A DNA stretch of 64,000 nt from Nitrospira sp. (GCA_016715825.1 JADJXO010000011.1:3185-67184); one strand, 5' to 3'. Shown: positions 25,562-34,772, counted from the stretch's first letter. Numbers and translations are program-made. The notes: generated from the letters alone by a model not told the origin.

Positions 25562-26242
25562 ATGCATATCGATCCTGATGCGGTCGACGTGACCCAAACG
25601 ACCGTGATGAGGCTTCAACATATGCTCAAGAAGATCGACCGTTTGTGTCTTCCATCGACCTCTCGTCATGATCTGGAGGGCATTCTCGTTCAGCAAGTAG
25701 CACACGAATTAGATCGGCTTCTACCGTGGCAAACCGGGCATGGACGGGCCACGGCTGCGATCGCACTGGAGCTCGGACGGACTCTCCACCTCGCAGACGA
25801 GAATTTGCATCAGCTCAGGTTGGCCTCCCTACTCCACGATATCGGCATTCTCATGCTTCCTCCCTGTTTACAAACCAAACGAGAATGGCTTGAGCCAGAG
25901 TCGTACGTGGCGATGCAGAATCACCCTCGCCTTGGGGCGATGTTACTGGAACCGTTTTCATTTCTCCGTGAAGCCACGGTGATGATCGCCCACCATCACG
26001 AACGGTGGGACGGCTCTGGGTATCCCTATGGTCTCAGAGGCGAGTTGATCCCGTTGGGAGCGAGAATCCTGGCCATCGCAGATGCCTTCGACGCAATCCA
26101 GGTGCCTCATGTCCAGGAACGATCTCTACGCGATCGCATCGCACTCCGAATCCTACGCGTCGCTTCAGGCACGCAGTTTGATCCCACAGCCGTCAGTGCG
26201 TTGGAGACGCGGTTTGCCGAGGGACATGCCATACATGTCTAA
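25562..26242 (+). CDS. HD-GYP domain phosphohydrolase
   Basis: A 226-residue cytosolic protein. The start at 25562 follows GGAGG with good spacing; an earlier frame start at 25526 lacks one. Metal-binding motifs are intact: L-L-H-D-I-G near residue 97, then H-H-E-R-W-D-G-S-G-Y-P-Y-G-L, the HD-GYP signature, and I-A-D-A-F-D-A-I. HD-GYP enzymes hydrolyse cyclic di-GMP. No receiver or sensor domain is fused, and the N-terminal 60 residues are unassigned, so input is unknown. Confidence 0.9.
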   Translation: MHIDPDAVDVTQTTVMRLQHMLKKIDRLCLPSTSRHDLEGILVQQVAHELDRLLPWQTGHGRATAAIALELGRTLHLADENLHQLRLASLLHDIGILMLPPCLQTKREWLEPESYVAMQNHPRLGAMLLEPFSFLREATVMIAHHHERWDGSGYPYGLRGELIPLGARILAIADAFDAIQVPHVQERSLRDRIALRILRVASGTQFDPTAVSALETRFAEGHAIHV

Positions 26243-26290
26243 GTCTCATCTCATCGGATCCACAGCCGGCGTCCGCCCAGCGCCGGCCTC

Positions 26291-26318
26291 AAAGTGGGAG
26301 GCCCACCCCTCCCACTTT
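26291..26318 (+). terminator. First of two adjacent perfect hairpins
   Basis: AAAGTGGGAGG and CCTCCCACTTT pair over 11 bases with a six-base loop. With A at one end and T at the other, it could terminate transcription in either direction after the HD-GYP gene. Confidence 0.55.
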
Positions 26319-26323
26319 ACCAG

Positions 26324-26354
26324 GCAAGGGTCCTCGCCTCCCGAGGACCCTTGC
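26324..26354 (+). terminator. Second of two adjacent perfect hairpins
   Basis: GCAAGGGTCCTCG and CGAGGACCCTTGC pair over 13 bases with a five-base loop, five bases after the previous hairpin. There is no T run. It may strengthen termination or be a structured RNA element. Confidence 0.45.
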
Positions 26355-26496
26355 CGCCCCCTAGGTTGAATGGCGTGGTGAGATGAGACCGACGAGCAGG
26401 ACCGGTATGGAACGCTGGTTATCGAGGATTCTCCACATGAGGAGAAATGCGCCCAGCTCGACCGTCTTAATATCCAAACAAAAGGAATGGTGCTCT

Positions 26497-28239
26497 ATGA
26501 GTCGTATCACTATGGCAAGTCACACACAGACCTCTCTGGCCTTTTTATGTTCGATGCTTTTCCTCATCGGAGCAGTTGCCTGCTCCGGAGACGACAACCA
26601 GCCCCCTTCGACCCCTCTCGCCTCCACGGGAACGCCTGGCGCCGAGGAATCGGTCGGTGAACGGCTGTTTCTCGAAACGCGATTCGCTCAGGCGTTCAAA
26701 GTAGCTCTGGACAACGGCGGCAATATCAATGACGCGAATATCGGCGACCGCGTCGTCGATACGGTCGAAACCCTGGGTGCGCCGATCGACCCGGGGCCGT
26801 TCAAGGGCCTCTCCATGAATTGCCGGGCGTGTCATTTTGTCGATGACCTCCTGGATGCGCCGGGAGGCGGCATGCGAACCTATACCGATTTGGCGCACCG
26901 CAGCCCCCTCCCGGCCCGAGCGGACGGCAAGACAGTTGCCGTCCGCAATTCTCCTCCCCTCGTCAATGCTGCGCTCGATCGACCAGGTGGCGTCTTGTTC
27001 CATTTCGATGCGGAATTCAACTCCATGGAGGACCTGGTTGCCGCGACCTTCACAGGAAGAAATTTTGGCTGGTTACCTGGAGAACGAGCACAGGCTATCG
27101 CTCATATCGCTCGCGTGGTTCGTTCGGATGACGGCACCGGGAATCTGGCCAAGGAGTTCGACGGAACGCCCTTCCAAGTGCTATTCGGTGGGACGGATGC
27201 CTCCATACCAGAGGAGTTTCAACTCACGACAGAATTCCGAATGGCGATCAGCTCCGCGACCGACCAAGAGGTGTTCGATGCCGTCGTCAAAGTCGTCGCC
27301 GCCTATGTCAACGGCCTGCTCTTTTCTCAAACCGAAGACAGTGGAGCACCGATCCGCTCTCCGTTTGACGTGTTCCTGGAGGCCAACGGCCTCCCTCAAA
27401 CTCCGGATTCCAACGAATCTCCGATCGACTACAGCAGACGTCTCCTGCAACTTGTGAACGCGCGTGAATCGGCCGGAATGCTCCAATTTGTGACCTCGAA
27501 TCCCAACAGAACAGATGGCCAATTCCAGTTTCATACTCAGCCGTTCTCGTTTGGAGCACAGGAATTGGCCGGCTTGAAGATGTTCCTTGCGGAGCCAGCG
27601 GCACTGCCGGCCTCGCCGGCCGAACGAACGGCCGGAAAAATCGGCAACTGTGTCGCCTGTCATAGCGCACCGAACTTTACTGATTTCAAGGCCCATAACA
27701 CGGGGACAACCCAGAAGGAATATGATGACATCCCGGGCCATGGGAACGGCGCCTTTCTGAATTTGGCCATTCCCACCCTTGCCGCACGAACCGCCGATGA
27801 TCTCCCGGCGACCGAACAACATCCGACGGCAAGCGAACGGTTCCGAGCTGTTCCTGCTGCCGGAACAACGTTCACCGACCTAGGCTTGTGGAACGTTTTC
27901 GCCAATCCCGACATGCCTGAGCCGCAAGAGAAGATCCGAAACATCCTCTGCGAGGAGGAACAACCCTGTTCCGCATCTCAACACGACCTCCTGAATCGAG
28001 CAATTGCCCGATTCAAGACCCCGGGGCTACGCGATCTGGGGCACTCCGCTCCGTTCATGCATAACGGTCAATTCGACACATTGGACGACGTGATCGAGTT
28101 TTACAAAGATGTTTCGGATCAAGCCCGTGCAGGCACGCTCCGAAACGGCGCGGAACAGCTGCAAGGCATCGCGCTCCAAGAGATCGACCTGGCATCGTTG
28201 ATCGCCTTCCTCAATTCACTGAATGAAGACTACCAATAA
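26497..28239 (+). CDS. Diheme cytochrome c peroxidase/MauG-like lipoprotein
   Basis: A 580-residue exported lipoprotein. The start at 26497 follows AAAAGGA; the signal ends at a lipobox G-A-V-A-C near residue 28. Two heme sites are visible: C-R-A-C-H (about 107) and C-V-A-C-H (about 387). The C-terminal domain has the F-K-T-P-G-L-R-D-L and H-S-A-P-F-M-H-N-G-Q-F-D-T-L motifs of bacterial cytochrome c peroxidase/MauG proteins. It is longer than the usual 330-380-residue peroxidase because of an inserted or extended N-terminal domain. Peroxide reduction or protein oxidation are both possible. Confidence 0.85.
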   Translation: MSRITMASHTQTSLAFLCSMLFLIGAVACSGDDNQPPSTPLASTGTPGAEESVGERLFLETRFAQAFKVALDNGGNINDANIGDRVVDTVETLGAPIDPGPFKGLSMNCRACHFVDDLLDAPGGGMRTYTDLAHRSPLPARADGKTVAVRNSPPLVNAALDRPGGVLFHFDAEFNSMEDLVAATFTGRNFGWLPGERAQAIAHIARVVRSDDGTGNLAKEFDGTPFQVLFGGTDASIPEEFQLTTEFRMAISSATDQEVFDAVVKVVAAYVNGLLFSQTEDSGAPIRSPFDVFLEANGLPQTPDSNESPIDYSRRLLQLVNARESAGMLQFVTSNPNRTDGQFQFHTQPFSFGAQELAGLKMFLAEPAALPASPAERTAGKIGNCVACHSAPNFTDFKAHNTGTTQKEYDDIPGHGNGAFLNLAIPTLAARTADDLPATEQHPTASERFRAVPAAGTTFTDLGLWNVFANPDMPEPQEKIRNILCEEEQPCSASQHDLLNRAIARFKTPGLRDLGHSAPFMHNGQFDTLDDVIEFYKDVSDQARAGTLRNGAEQLQGIALQEIDLASLIAFLNSLNEDYQ

Positions 28240-28293
28240 ACTCTCCTTCTCGAATTGTCAGACCCGTAGATACCAATGAGAGAGGTAGGATCT

Positions 28294-28491
28294 ATGAGAT
28301 CACTCTCTCCGTCAGGTTCATTCGTCATGACCTGCCAGCGCTGCCACAGACTGATCTGCCATCACAATCCTCAGCTGTGGTGCATTCGGTGTCGCTGTCT
28401 TCAGCGCCACCGAGCGCAGACCAGACGTCTTAAGGCATGGCTGAAAACGCTATGGGGTGAGCGAAATGGGCTGCAACTAAATCAGAGATAA
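28294..28491 (+). CDS. Small Cys/His-rich protein, possible zinc finger
   Basis: A 65-residue protein rich in Cys, His and Arg: M-T-C-Q-R-C-H-R-L-I-C-H-H followed by W-C-I-R-C-R-C-L-Q-R-H. Two C-x-x-C pairs could bind zinc. AGGTAGGA precedes the ATG. A good terminator on the same strand follows at 28526-28582, which supports transcription. No family recognised, and it could be a chance frame. Confidence 0.4.
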   Translation: MRSLSPSGSFVMTCQRCHRLICHHNPQLWCIRCRCLQRHRAQTRRLKAWLKTLWGERNGLQLNQR

Positions 28492-28525
28492 CCGGTCGAG
28501 TCTTCGATCAGTACTAATACGATCA

Positions 28526-28582
28526 AATGACTTGGAGTCCAGAGCCCATAGCTACAGCAACCAAGTCATTCAGTTTTCTTTA
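28526..28582 (+). terminator. Rho-independent-type terminator
   Basis: AATGACTTGG and CCAAGTCATT pair perfectly around a 25-base loop, followed by CAGTTTTCTTTATT. It ends plus-strand transcription from the cytochrome/small-protein genes before the convergent bacterioferritin genes. Confidence 0.6.
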
Positions 28583-28608
28583 TTGGGTACCCCCTAGAAA
28601 AATATCGA

Positions 28609-29079
28609 TTACTTCTTAATCTGCTCTGAAAGGTAGCGCTCTACACCGACCTGATCAATCGTCCGCAGTTGAGTTTCGAACCAGTCGATGTGTTCTTCCG
28701 TGTCCACAATCATGTGCTCCAAGAGATGCCTCGTCGTAAAATCGGCGGCTTTTGCACAGTGGACGATTCCCTTTCGGAGCAAGTCCGCATCTTCCCGTTC
28801 AGAATCCAGGTCCGCTCGGAACAGCGCCTCGACCGTGCTTTCGTGCGCGATAGTATCCAGATGTTGCACGTCCGGCGTGCCTTCAAGAAATAAGATATGG
28901 TCGATCAATCCACTCGAATGCTGGACTTCTTCGTTCGCCAGGTGACTGTAATGATCATGCAAGCGCTCGAATCCCCAATTCCTGCAAAGTGCTGCATGCA
29001 GCAAGTACTGGTGTACCGCGCTCAATTCAGCCCTGAGTACCCCATTGAGAATGTCAAGAGCGCCTTCTTTTGCTTTCAT
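28609..29079 (-). CDS. bfr: Bacterioferritin, ferroxidase-type subunit
   Basis: A 156-residue ferritin-like four-helix protein. By position against E. coli Bfr, the ferroxidase ligands are kept: Glu in R-A-E-L-S-A-V-H-Q-Y, the E-x-x-H of N-E-E-V-Q-H, Glu in D-S-E-R-E-D and the E-x-x-H of T-E-E-H-I-D-W. The residue matching heme ligand Met52 is Val (E-E-V-Q-H), so this subunit probably cannot bind heme alone. It is 11 bases downstream of a second bfr gene with the opposite pattern (Met kept, ferroxidase His replaced), implying a mixed 24-mer. It stores iron, needed by the many cytochromes encoded nearby. Confidence 0.88.
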   Translation of the reverse strand: MKAKEGALDILNGVLRAELSAVHQYLLHAALCRNWGFERLHDHYSHLANEEVQHSSGLIDHILFLEGTPDVQHLDTIAHESTVEALFRADLDSEREDADLLRKGIVHCAKAADFTTRHLLEHMIVDTEEHIDWFETQLRTIDQVGVERYLSEQIKK

Positions 29080-29090
29080 AGCCTCCCCTC

Positions 29091-29567
29091 TCAGGATTCC
29101 TTCTTGATCTGCTCAGCCAGGTAGTTTTCCAGCCCCACTTGCTTGATCGTCTCCTGCTGCGTTTCGATCCAATCGATATGGGCATCAACATCTTTCGCCA
29201 TGTCTTCAAGCATGTGTCGCGTTGTAAAATCTGCCACCTTGCTACAATGCGCGATACCTTCGTTCAGGAGGGCCAGCATCTCCTGTTCTGCTTTCAAGTC
29301 TAATTTCAGTTGTTCGGCAACCGTCTCACCGACCTGAACAGTGTTCATGCGTTGCACATTCGGCACGCCTTCCAGATAGAGAATATGGCCGATGAGTTCA
29401 TCTGCATCTTTCATTTCATCGATACTGCTCTCCCGCACCTGATGATAAAGCCGTTCATACCCCCAGTTCTCACACATCTTGGCATGGACAAAATACTGGT
29501 TGATGGCGGTCAGATCCGCCGTCAAGATCTTATTTAGGATATTAACGACCCCATCCTTTGCCTTCAT
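29091..29567 (-). CDS. bfr: Bacterioferritin, heme-type subunit
   Basis: A 158-residue bacterioferritin. The heme-ligand Met is present in I-D-E-M-K-D-A-D, but the His of the ferroxidase E-x-x-H is Asp there, and the later E-x-x-H is D-V-D-A-H-I-D-W, so its di-iron site looks defective. It pairs with the downstream subunit that has a complete ferroxidase site and no heme Met. A promoter with TTGACG and GATAAT lies about 42 bases before the ATG. A near copy with the same substitutions and a similar promoter lies at 36926 in the opposite orientation. Confidence 0.88.
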   Translation of the reverse strand: MKAKDGVVNILNKILTADLTAINQYFVHAKMCENWGYERLYHQVRESSIDEMKDADELIGHILYLEGVPNVQRMNTVQVGETVAEQLKLDLKAEQEMLALLNEGIAHCSKVADFTTRHMLEDMAKDVDAHIDWIETQQETIKQVGLENYLAEQIKKES

Positions 29568-29892
29568 GATTATCCCCCTTTCGCCGCCATCTCATCGCTT
29601 CGTTTTGGATTATCACCAGGTGCACTTTCCCGCGTCAACTACTAAATACTTACATTATGACTTCGTTTCTCAATTTCGCTGACAGGGCTTCTCATTCTCC
29701 TGCTAATCGAAAACTGATCAATTCACTTGCAGGGAAGGAAACGACGTTGCTTGGCGGTGATCTGTACAATCAGGGCGAAGGAAGGAGTGCGGATCGGGTA
29801 TATTACTGATGGTCTGCCCGATTATAGGAGGCGTCTCGTACGGTCATCGTCGGTGACTATTCTCACTATCAAGCCAATACGTCTCTCGATCG
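29568..29892. other. 325-base intergenic region upstream of bfr
   Basis: It holds the bfr promoter at its left side. Nothing else recognisable was seen in the rest, which also contains the 3' flank of the membrane-protein gene ending at 29893. Confidence 0.4.
29609..29638 (-). promoter_or_regulatory. Promoter of the first bacterioferritin pair
   Basis: On the minus strand TTGACG (29633-29638) and GATAAT (29609-29614) are 18 bases apart, upstream of the bfr start at 29567. The other bfr pair has the same TTGACN-18-GATAAT layout at 36856-36885. Confidence 0.6.
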
Positions 29893-30735
29893 TTACACTG
29901 CGCTATAGCGGAACCTGTCATACAGTCGCCGGGTCGCGCGTAAAGTTGGACCAGCACCGCCGATCGCGACGGCATCAACTAGACAATACCAAGCTCCCAC
30001 GCCACTCGGCGGGTTTCCTTGCTGCCAACCCAATAACGGATCGATGGCCGCCCAGTGCCAGGCACCAGCCGCGGTTCCAAGTAATTCCAGCCAGGTTGTA
30101 ATGAAAAAGGCCGCGAGATAGACCATCGGGGAACGACCGACCAGCAACCAGACCAGAAAAATGGAGAACAAGAGCGCACCAACCGCATCCCCTCGCTCAG
30201 GATATCCGCTGATCCCCCAAAGCGACCATGTGCCCCAGACAGCAATCACGAAGAGGGTAATCTTCTTGGGATGACGCACAAATAACCCAGAACGTGCTAA
30301 GGCCACGGCGGTAAGGTAAACCATACCATGTCCAGGCGGGACGTAGGCAGGGACATTCTCAAACCGATAGGTGTAGCCACCCATATAGATAGAGGCAAAA
30401 TGCTCGCCCACTGTTGCAAATACGACTGCAATGATCACTTGCACCTTGGTTTCTCTATTCTCACCAAGCAAGAGTGCAGCGAGAAATACCCATGCGAGAG
30501 TCCCTAATACGTATTGTCGTTCTACGCTGGCGCTCATCTCAAAAAGTGAACTGAGCCCAACGCACAGAAACGTAATACCGGCAATTAGGTAATCACGAGT
30601 CCGATGCTCATCGGCATTCGTCGCCTTTGGGAAATGACGGAGGGCAACTCGTTCAAGATTGGTGAACCATGACACGGTCCGATTGGTGCTTGTATAGGAA
30701 TGCATACGAGGATCAACAATGCCAGGGCGTGACAC
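29893..30735 (-). CDS. Polytopic membrane protein of unknown function next to amo
   Basis: A protein of up to 280 residues with about seven to eight hydrophobic helices. Charged N-terminus, then Y-L-I-A-G-I-T-F-L-C-V-G-L, later V-P-P-G-H-G-M-V-Y-L-T-A-V-A-L-A-R-S-G-L and a C-terminal G-A-W-Y-C-L-V-D-A-V-A-I-G-G-A-G. The GTG start at 30735 is uncertain; an ATG at 30705 is possible. It is on the amo strand, but the terminator at 30893-30950 lies between them, so it likely has its own transcript. No family recognised. Confidence 0.65.
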   Translation of the reverse strand: MSRPGIVDPRMHSYTSTNRTVSWFTNLERVALRHFPKATNADEHRTRDYLIAGITFLCVGLSSLFEMSASVERQYVLGTLAWVFLAALLLGENRETKVQVIIAVVFATVGEHFASIYMGGYTYRFENVPAYVPPGHGMVYLTAVALARSGLFVRHPKKITLFVIAVWGTWSLWGISGYPERGDAVGALLFSIFLVWLLVGRSPMVYLAAFFITTWLELLGTAAGAWHWAAIDPLLGWQQGNPPSGVGAWYCLVDAVAIGGAGPTLRATRRLYDRFRYSAV

Positions 30736-30892
30736 TCTTACCGTAGATTATATGGCAATCAACCAGTAAGCTCGTAAGAGGTGAATTGCTCGTTCACGAT
30801 AATACAGCACCGGTGAGCGTCGGGCAAGAGATCACACCTGCTTGATCTTTTACTCACATGTCCGGATGGAAAGATAAGGCTTGGAAGATCTT

Positions 30893-30950
30893 AAAAAAAG
30901 AAGACGCCGACCCGCTTGGCTATCTTTCGATAGGAGCGGATCGGCGTCGT
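30893..30950 (-). terminator. Rho-independent terminator after amoB
   Basis: On the minus strand a 14-base stem with one mismatch (arms at 30935-30948 and 30903-30916) is followed by CTTCTTTTTTT. It begins about 15 bases after the amoB stop and marks the end of the amoCAB transcript. Confidence 0.85.
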
Positions 30951-30964
30951 CACGTAGGGAGCTA

Positions 30965-32224
30965 CTACATCCCTAGCTTGGTGAACACCGGAATGACCGG
31001 TGCTGAGATTGAGTTGATGAGACGATCACCGGATTCGGTGAAAGACATCAACAACCCAGCAAACCGCTGATCCGGGTCATGAAGGATATCCACGAGACGC
31101 TGAACCTCCCAGAGGACGTCCTTCGACTCCACATGGATGTCGACAGTCTCGCCAGGATTGATTGGTCCATCATGATCCGAGGTCAATCCTTCCTGCGCCA
31201 CGAGCTCAGCAGGATACTCTGGATCGAGGTTCCGTTGCTGGCCGGTCTTGTTCAGGAACCGGATTCCAGCTGTCGTGAACTCACCGATACTTACCGGTTC
31301 AGTGCCGTTGTTTGTCGCATGGAGTACCAGACGCAGGGCACGACCAGGAACATCGTACTCCGCATGGGTAACTTCCACCGAGAACGGATTCGGCTTAATC
31401 GGTAACGGCTTGATCTTGGTTTCACCGGCTTGCAGAGGAACGCTCACAGGATGCCGTCCTTCTGCAGCGAGATACCCAACCAACACCACGACGAGTGTGA
31501 AGATCAACACCGCAGTTCCCACTTTCCGATCAATCGGATCTAGGAGAATCTCGTCCCCATACGCGGCCAAGACTCTGGCACGGACTAGGTACATTGGTCT
31601 GATGGCAAACCAAGCCACCCAGAAGATACCGATCGAGATCCAGAACACGTGCCACATGATTCCGGTCATCGAACCCATGGTCTCTGAATCGAACGTTTCA
31701 CCGGTCAGAGTTTTAACCGGATTCACAAAATCTTCATATCGACCAGTAATGTCCATCCACCCGCCTGGTCCGGCCACAGGACCAGCCCGTTCCACCGCAA
31801 GCATTGGATGGATATGATGATGGCCAGGGAGCCTGGCTTTCAACTTGACTTCGTACGTGTAATCTCGACCGATCTCCAATGGACCGGAGTTAAACATCGG
31901 GGTCCCGTTCATCTTAGAGCTAAGACGAACGAACACCGAACTCGGTGATCCGACGTTCAGGAAGGTCCGCTCAGGTTTCACGACTGCTCGGGGCCAGTCT
32001 TCTGATAAATGGAAGCTCCCCTTGAGATAGGCGATATCATTAATCGCAGTGGACTTTCCAACCCACTGTGTGTCGTACCAATTCACAGTTCTCATACGGA
32101 GAAACGGTTCCTGAGACCGTTCCCCGTGAGCCGATGCGGAGGAAATCAACCCCGGCGCAAACGCCAGCGTCGCTATCCCGCAGAGGCCCAGTATTGATAG
32201 TTTCAAGACGTGCTTGGCGTTCAT
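30965..32224 (-). CDS. amoB: Ammonia monooxygenase subunit B
   Basis: A 419-residue membrane protein with a large periplasmic domain. The signal ends at S-A-S-A followed by His (H-G-E-R-S-Q), the amino-terminal copper ligand of AmoB/PmoB, and the other copper ligands are in [10 protein letters not shown] near residue 140. Two membrane helices follow ([13 protein letters not shown] and [13 protein letters not shown]), then a second cupredoxin-like domain. Its ATG overlaps the amoA stop (ATGA). As part of the copper monooxygenase it oxidises ammonia to hydroxylamine in the membrane/periplasm. A terminator follows. Confidence 0.97.
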   Translation of the reverse strand: MNAKHVLKLSILGLCGIATLAFAPGLISSASAHGERSQEPFLRMRTVNWYDTQWVGKSTAINDIAYLKGSFHLSEDWPRAVVKPERTFLNVGSPSSVFVRLSSKMNGTPMFNSGPLEIGRDYTYEVKLKARLPGHHHIHPMLAVERAGPVAGPGGWMDITGRYEDFVNPVKTLTGETFDSETMGSMTGIMWHVFWISIGIFWVAWFAIRPMYLVRARVLAAYGDEILLDPIDRKVGTAVLIFTLVVVLVGYLAAEGRHPVSVPLQAGETKIKPLPIKPNPFSVEVTHAEYDVPGRALRLVLHATNNGTEPVSIGEFTTAGIRFLNKTGQQRNLDPEYPAELVAQEGLTSDHDGPINPGETVDIHVESKDVLWEVQRLVDILHDPDQRFAGLLMSFTESGDRLINSISAPVIPVFTKLGM

Positions 32225-33066
32225 GCTTTTCCTCCAGACAATTTAGCCTTATCTGCATGCGCTAATGTTGCATATGCAAAAACATCGTGCACCTTCGTCG
32301 TTCGTTGTCTGTCATCCGTCAGGTAGAAGTAGGACGTACAGAAGAACTTCCCGAACTGCCACCAGAGAATATAGGTTAATGACGACGCGAATGCCGCGAA
32401 GAATGCAGAAATCATGGTGCTGTGTCCGCCGAATGTCCGCAATGATCCGACTTCGATCATCCGGATGTATTCAGGGGTTCCGGTTCGCACATACATGAAG
32501 CCCATGTAGTCAGCCCATGACAACAACGCCCCGTCAACCACGAGAGGCGTGTGGCTATAGGCGAAGATTGGCCAATTAGACGGATAGAACAGCGCGGCGT
32601 ACATCCACGCCCCAATGACCGCAGTCAGGGTCCAATTTCTGGTCAGCAGGAGGACGATGTCCAAGACCAACGCACTCGGAATCAATGTGGCTGGCATGAC
32701 GAAATTCGGTGGATAATTCGACCACCACCACCAAGACGTGTAGACGACGACCCATTTGCCAAAGCCTAAAGCTAAGATACAGAGCGTAGCTCCAAATGGT
32801 TGCCGATAATTGACCCAATTATAATACTGGAGAGCTGCGCAGAAGGTGATCGTGGTGATTGGAGTGACGATCGGCCACCACTGTCTATCTTTCCAGTCTA
32901 TCCAGAAATCCCAGTCTCCGCACAGCAACGCAGTATGCATGTGAAACGTCCCGACGATGGTCACGAACAAAATCGGGATAAAATAAATGTAGTCAATGTG
33001 CCGGGACATTGCGACGCCTTCCGGCGGCAATTTCGAGGCCTTAATAATTTCATCAGTTCTAAACAT
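32221..33066 (-). CDS. amoA: Ammonia monooxygenase subunit A
   Basis: A 281-residue integral membrane protein with six or more helices, including the diagnostic AmoA segments [28 protein letters not shown] and [22 protein letters not shown] precedes the ATG by seven bases. It lies between amoC and amoB in the standard order. The sequence is of the comammox Nitrospira kind by my recollection of these proteins, not by a search. Codon use is markedly less GC-rich at third positions than in amoC. Confidence 0.97.
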   Translation of the reverse strand: MFRTDEIIKASKLPPEGVAMSRHIDYIYFIPILFVTIVGTFHMHTALLCGDWDFWIDWKDRQWWPIVTPITTITFCAALQYYNWVNYRQPFGATLCILALGFGKWVVVYTSWWWWSNYPPNFVMPATLIPSALVLDIVLLLTRNWTLTAVIGAWMYAALFYPSNWPIFAYSHTPLVVDGALLSWADYMGFMYVRTGTPEYIRMIEVGSLRTFGGHSTMISAFFAAFASSLTYILWWQFGKFFCTSYFYLTDDRQRTTKVHDVFAYATLAHADKAKLSGGKA

Positions 33067-33179
33067 AACTGAGCTCCTCCGTCAATTTAGCCGGTTGAGG
33101 CCAACCTAGGTAGTTCTTTATCACACCCCCTAAGTTAGCCCCGGATGCCGACCATGATTCATATGGACTGCAACATCAC

Positions 33180-33999
33180 CTAGTAGCCAGGCTTCGCATT
33201 CGGATCCACCTGGCTGGGGAACGGATCCAGGATGCTCTTCGGTGCATTGTTCCAGACCACGTCCGCCAGGTTCGACATGCGGCTCACAATCTGTGCCGCC
33301 ACGCCCCGCCGGCCCCGGAACAACCCGCACCAGCCCAACGTCACAAAGCCCCAGTGCAACGGCGCCGCAAACAGCTCATCCACAAACCAGAACGCATGGC
33401 CCCACTCGTTGAGCCCCACGTTCGGCAGAATGAACATCGGCCCCACCACCGCCGCCACCAACGGAAACGATGTCGCCTGGCTGTACAGCGGCAACCGCGT
33501 CTGCGCATACAGGTAGCTCGACACCCCGCACGTGATGTACAGCAGGGAACGTCCCGTAGAACGCCACGATGTGGCTCGCCGTGAAGCTGGTGTCGCGGAT
33601 GATCACTTGGTGCCACGCCGCATCCTGCTCCAGGGTGTAGCTCCCCGCGTAGTACACGCCCCAGATGTAGCACACCAACCACCCCATGAAATAAAAGTAC
33701 CGCTTCAGCTCCAGTTTCGGGTCCAGGTTCGCTAAGTTGCGATCCCGTGTCACCCAAATCCAGCCCACCGCCACGGCAAAGAAGATGGCGTTGGCGACGA
33801 TGTTAAACCGCCACAGCCCCATCCACACCGACTCAAACTCCGGGGTCATGGAGTCGAGCCCGTGGGAGTACCCGAAGGTCCGTTGATACACGACCCAAAA
33901 CACGCCGATCGCCAACATCCCAAACCAGCCGAGCTTGGCTGGCCGCGAGTCGTACCACTGCGAAATGTCATACCCTCGCCCCGAACTGTCAGCAGCCAT
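33180..33999 (-). CDS. amoC: Ammonia monooxygenase subunit C, with an apparent one-base frameshift
   Basis: The N-terminal part (33999 to about 33545) reads as Amo[29 protein letters not shown], with the Asp and His of the copper site. After F-P the frame degenerates. The other frame supplies the expected continuation ([16 protein letters not shown], then [16 protein letters not shown]) down to N-A-K-P-G-Y and a stop at 33180-33182. Removing one base near 33545-33548 restores a protein of about 272 residues. AAGGAGGT precedes the ATG. The gene is GC-rich at third positions. Either a sequencing/assembly error or a broken copy; other amoC copies may exist elsewhere in the genome. Confidence 0.93.
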
Positions 34000-34386
34000 A
34001 TCCTCTACCTCCTTGTGTTGAATGAAAGAGCGCGACCACTGAATACCACATTTACACGAAAGGATCTTCCAACCAGCAAACTAAGTACCCTGTACCCTGC
34101 TGGCAGGACCCGAAAAAGGTGCACAAGTATCTGACAAATATTCGAGACGAGTCAAGCAAAATATCACGCGTGAGACCAACCAAAAGCCACGAAAAATGCA
34201 GCCACACTGGCTTGGCTAGTGTCCGCACGTATACTCCTGCAAGGGACAGAAAGTCAAGATTGGTCAAGCTGCTGCGTGGCATTTCTTCTTCTTAATGGAT
34301 GACTGATTGCGCCAAAAAACACGACTTTGAATTCATGATAGCTCTGACCTGCTACGAAAGAGGGGGACACTCAATGAACCTCATTG
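34000..34386. other. Leader and upstream region of amoC
   Basis: This 387-base stretch has no gene. It holds the amoC ribosome binding site (34007-34014) and a promoter at 34228-34257, leaving a 5' leader of roughly 220 bases, long enough to hold RNA structure, though no known riboswitch was recognised. Confidence 0.5.
34228..34257 (-). promoter_or_regulatory. Promoter of amoCAB
   Basis: On the minus strand TTGACT (34252-34257) and TATACG (34228-34233) are 18 bases apart. The -35 and next bases (TTGACTTTC) resemble those of the haoA promoter (TTGACTCTC). Confidence 0.6.
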
Positions 34387-34674
34387 TCACGCGGAGACTG
34401 GAGCTCTCTCATAATCGAGTCGTATGATCTCCTGGACGAGGAAGCCACGAGCTGCCCAGCCTGACGCCTCGGAAGCAAGAATCCGCCGTGCACGCAAGTC
34501 TCCAACATGCTCAAAGCTGGCAGCGGCCATCGCGGCAAAACTGCCCAGGGGCATCATATGCAGCTGTAGCAGCAGACCATAAAGAGGTTTCAACTTGAAC
34601 GACTGAGCATGTGAATAACCACCGAGGCTTAGATAACTGGTGGCTATGTAGGCGATCACCTTAAAACTAGGCAA
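34387..34674 (-). CDS. Small hypothetical protein between amoD and amoC
   Basis: An open frame of 95 residues from a TTG at 34674 (the frame stays open about 20 codons further upstream). It includes a hydrophobic segment (L-K-P-L-Y-G-L-L-L-Q-L-H-M-M-P-L-G-S-F) and A-S-E-A-S-G-W-A-A-R-G-F-L-V-Q-E. No ribosome binding site is clear and no family is recognised. It may be a remnant of a longer gene. It lies on the amo strand between amoD and the amoC promoter. Confidence 0.3.
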   Translation of the reverse strand: MPSFKVIAYIATSYLSLGGYSHAQSFKLKPLYGLLLQLHMMPLGSFAAMAAASFEHVGDLRARRILASEASGWAARGFLVQEIIRLDYERAPVSA

Positions 34675-34739
34675 GGCCTGGAAACGAACCAGTCCTTGGC
34701 AGGCAGGTCCTGATTCGCATTTCGCCCTATGTCAATTAC

Positions 34740-34772
34740 GGCACCCGAGAGAGACGTACTTACTCGGGTGCC
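34740..34772 (-). terminator. Hairpin after the second amoD gene
   Basis: GGCACCCGAG and CTCGGGTGCC pair perfectly over 10 bases around a 13-base loop, about 25 bases after the amoD stop. There is no T run, so it may slow rather than stop transcription. Confidence 0.5.

Noticed and set aside
30858..31070. A plus-strand frame of 70 codons running over the amoB 3' end
   Set aside because: It overlaps the amoB terminator and is antisense to amoB; the coding pattern belongs to amoB.
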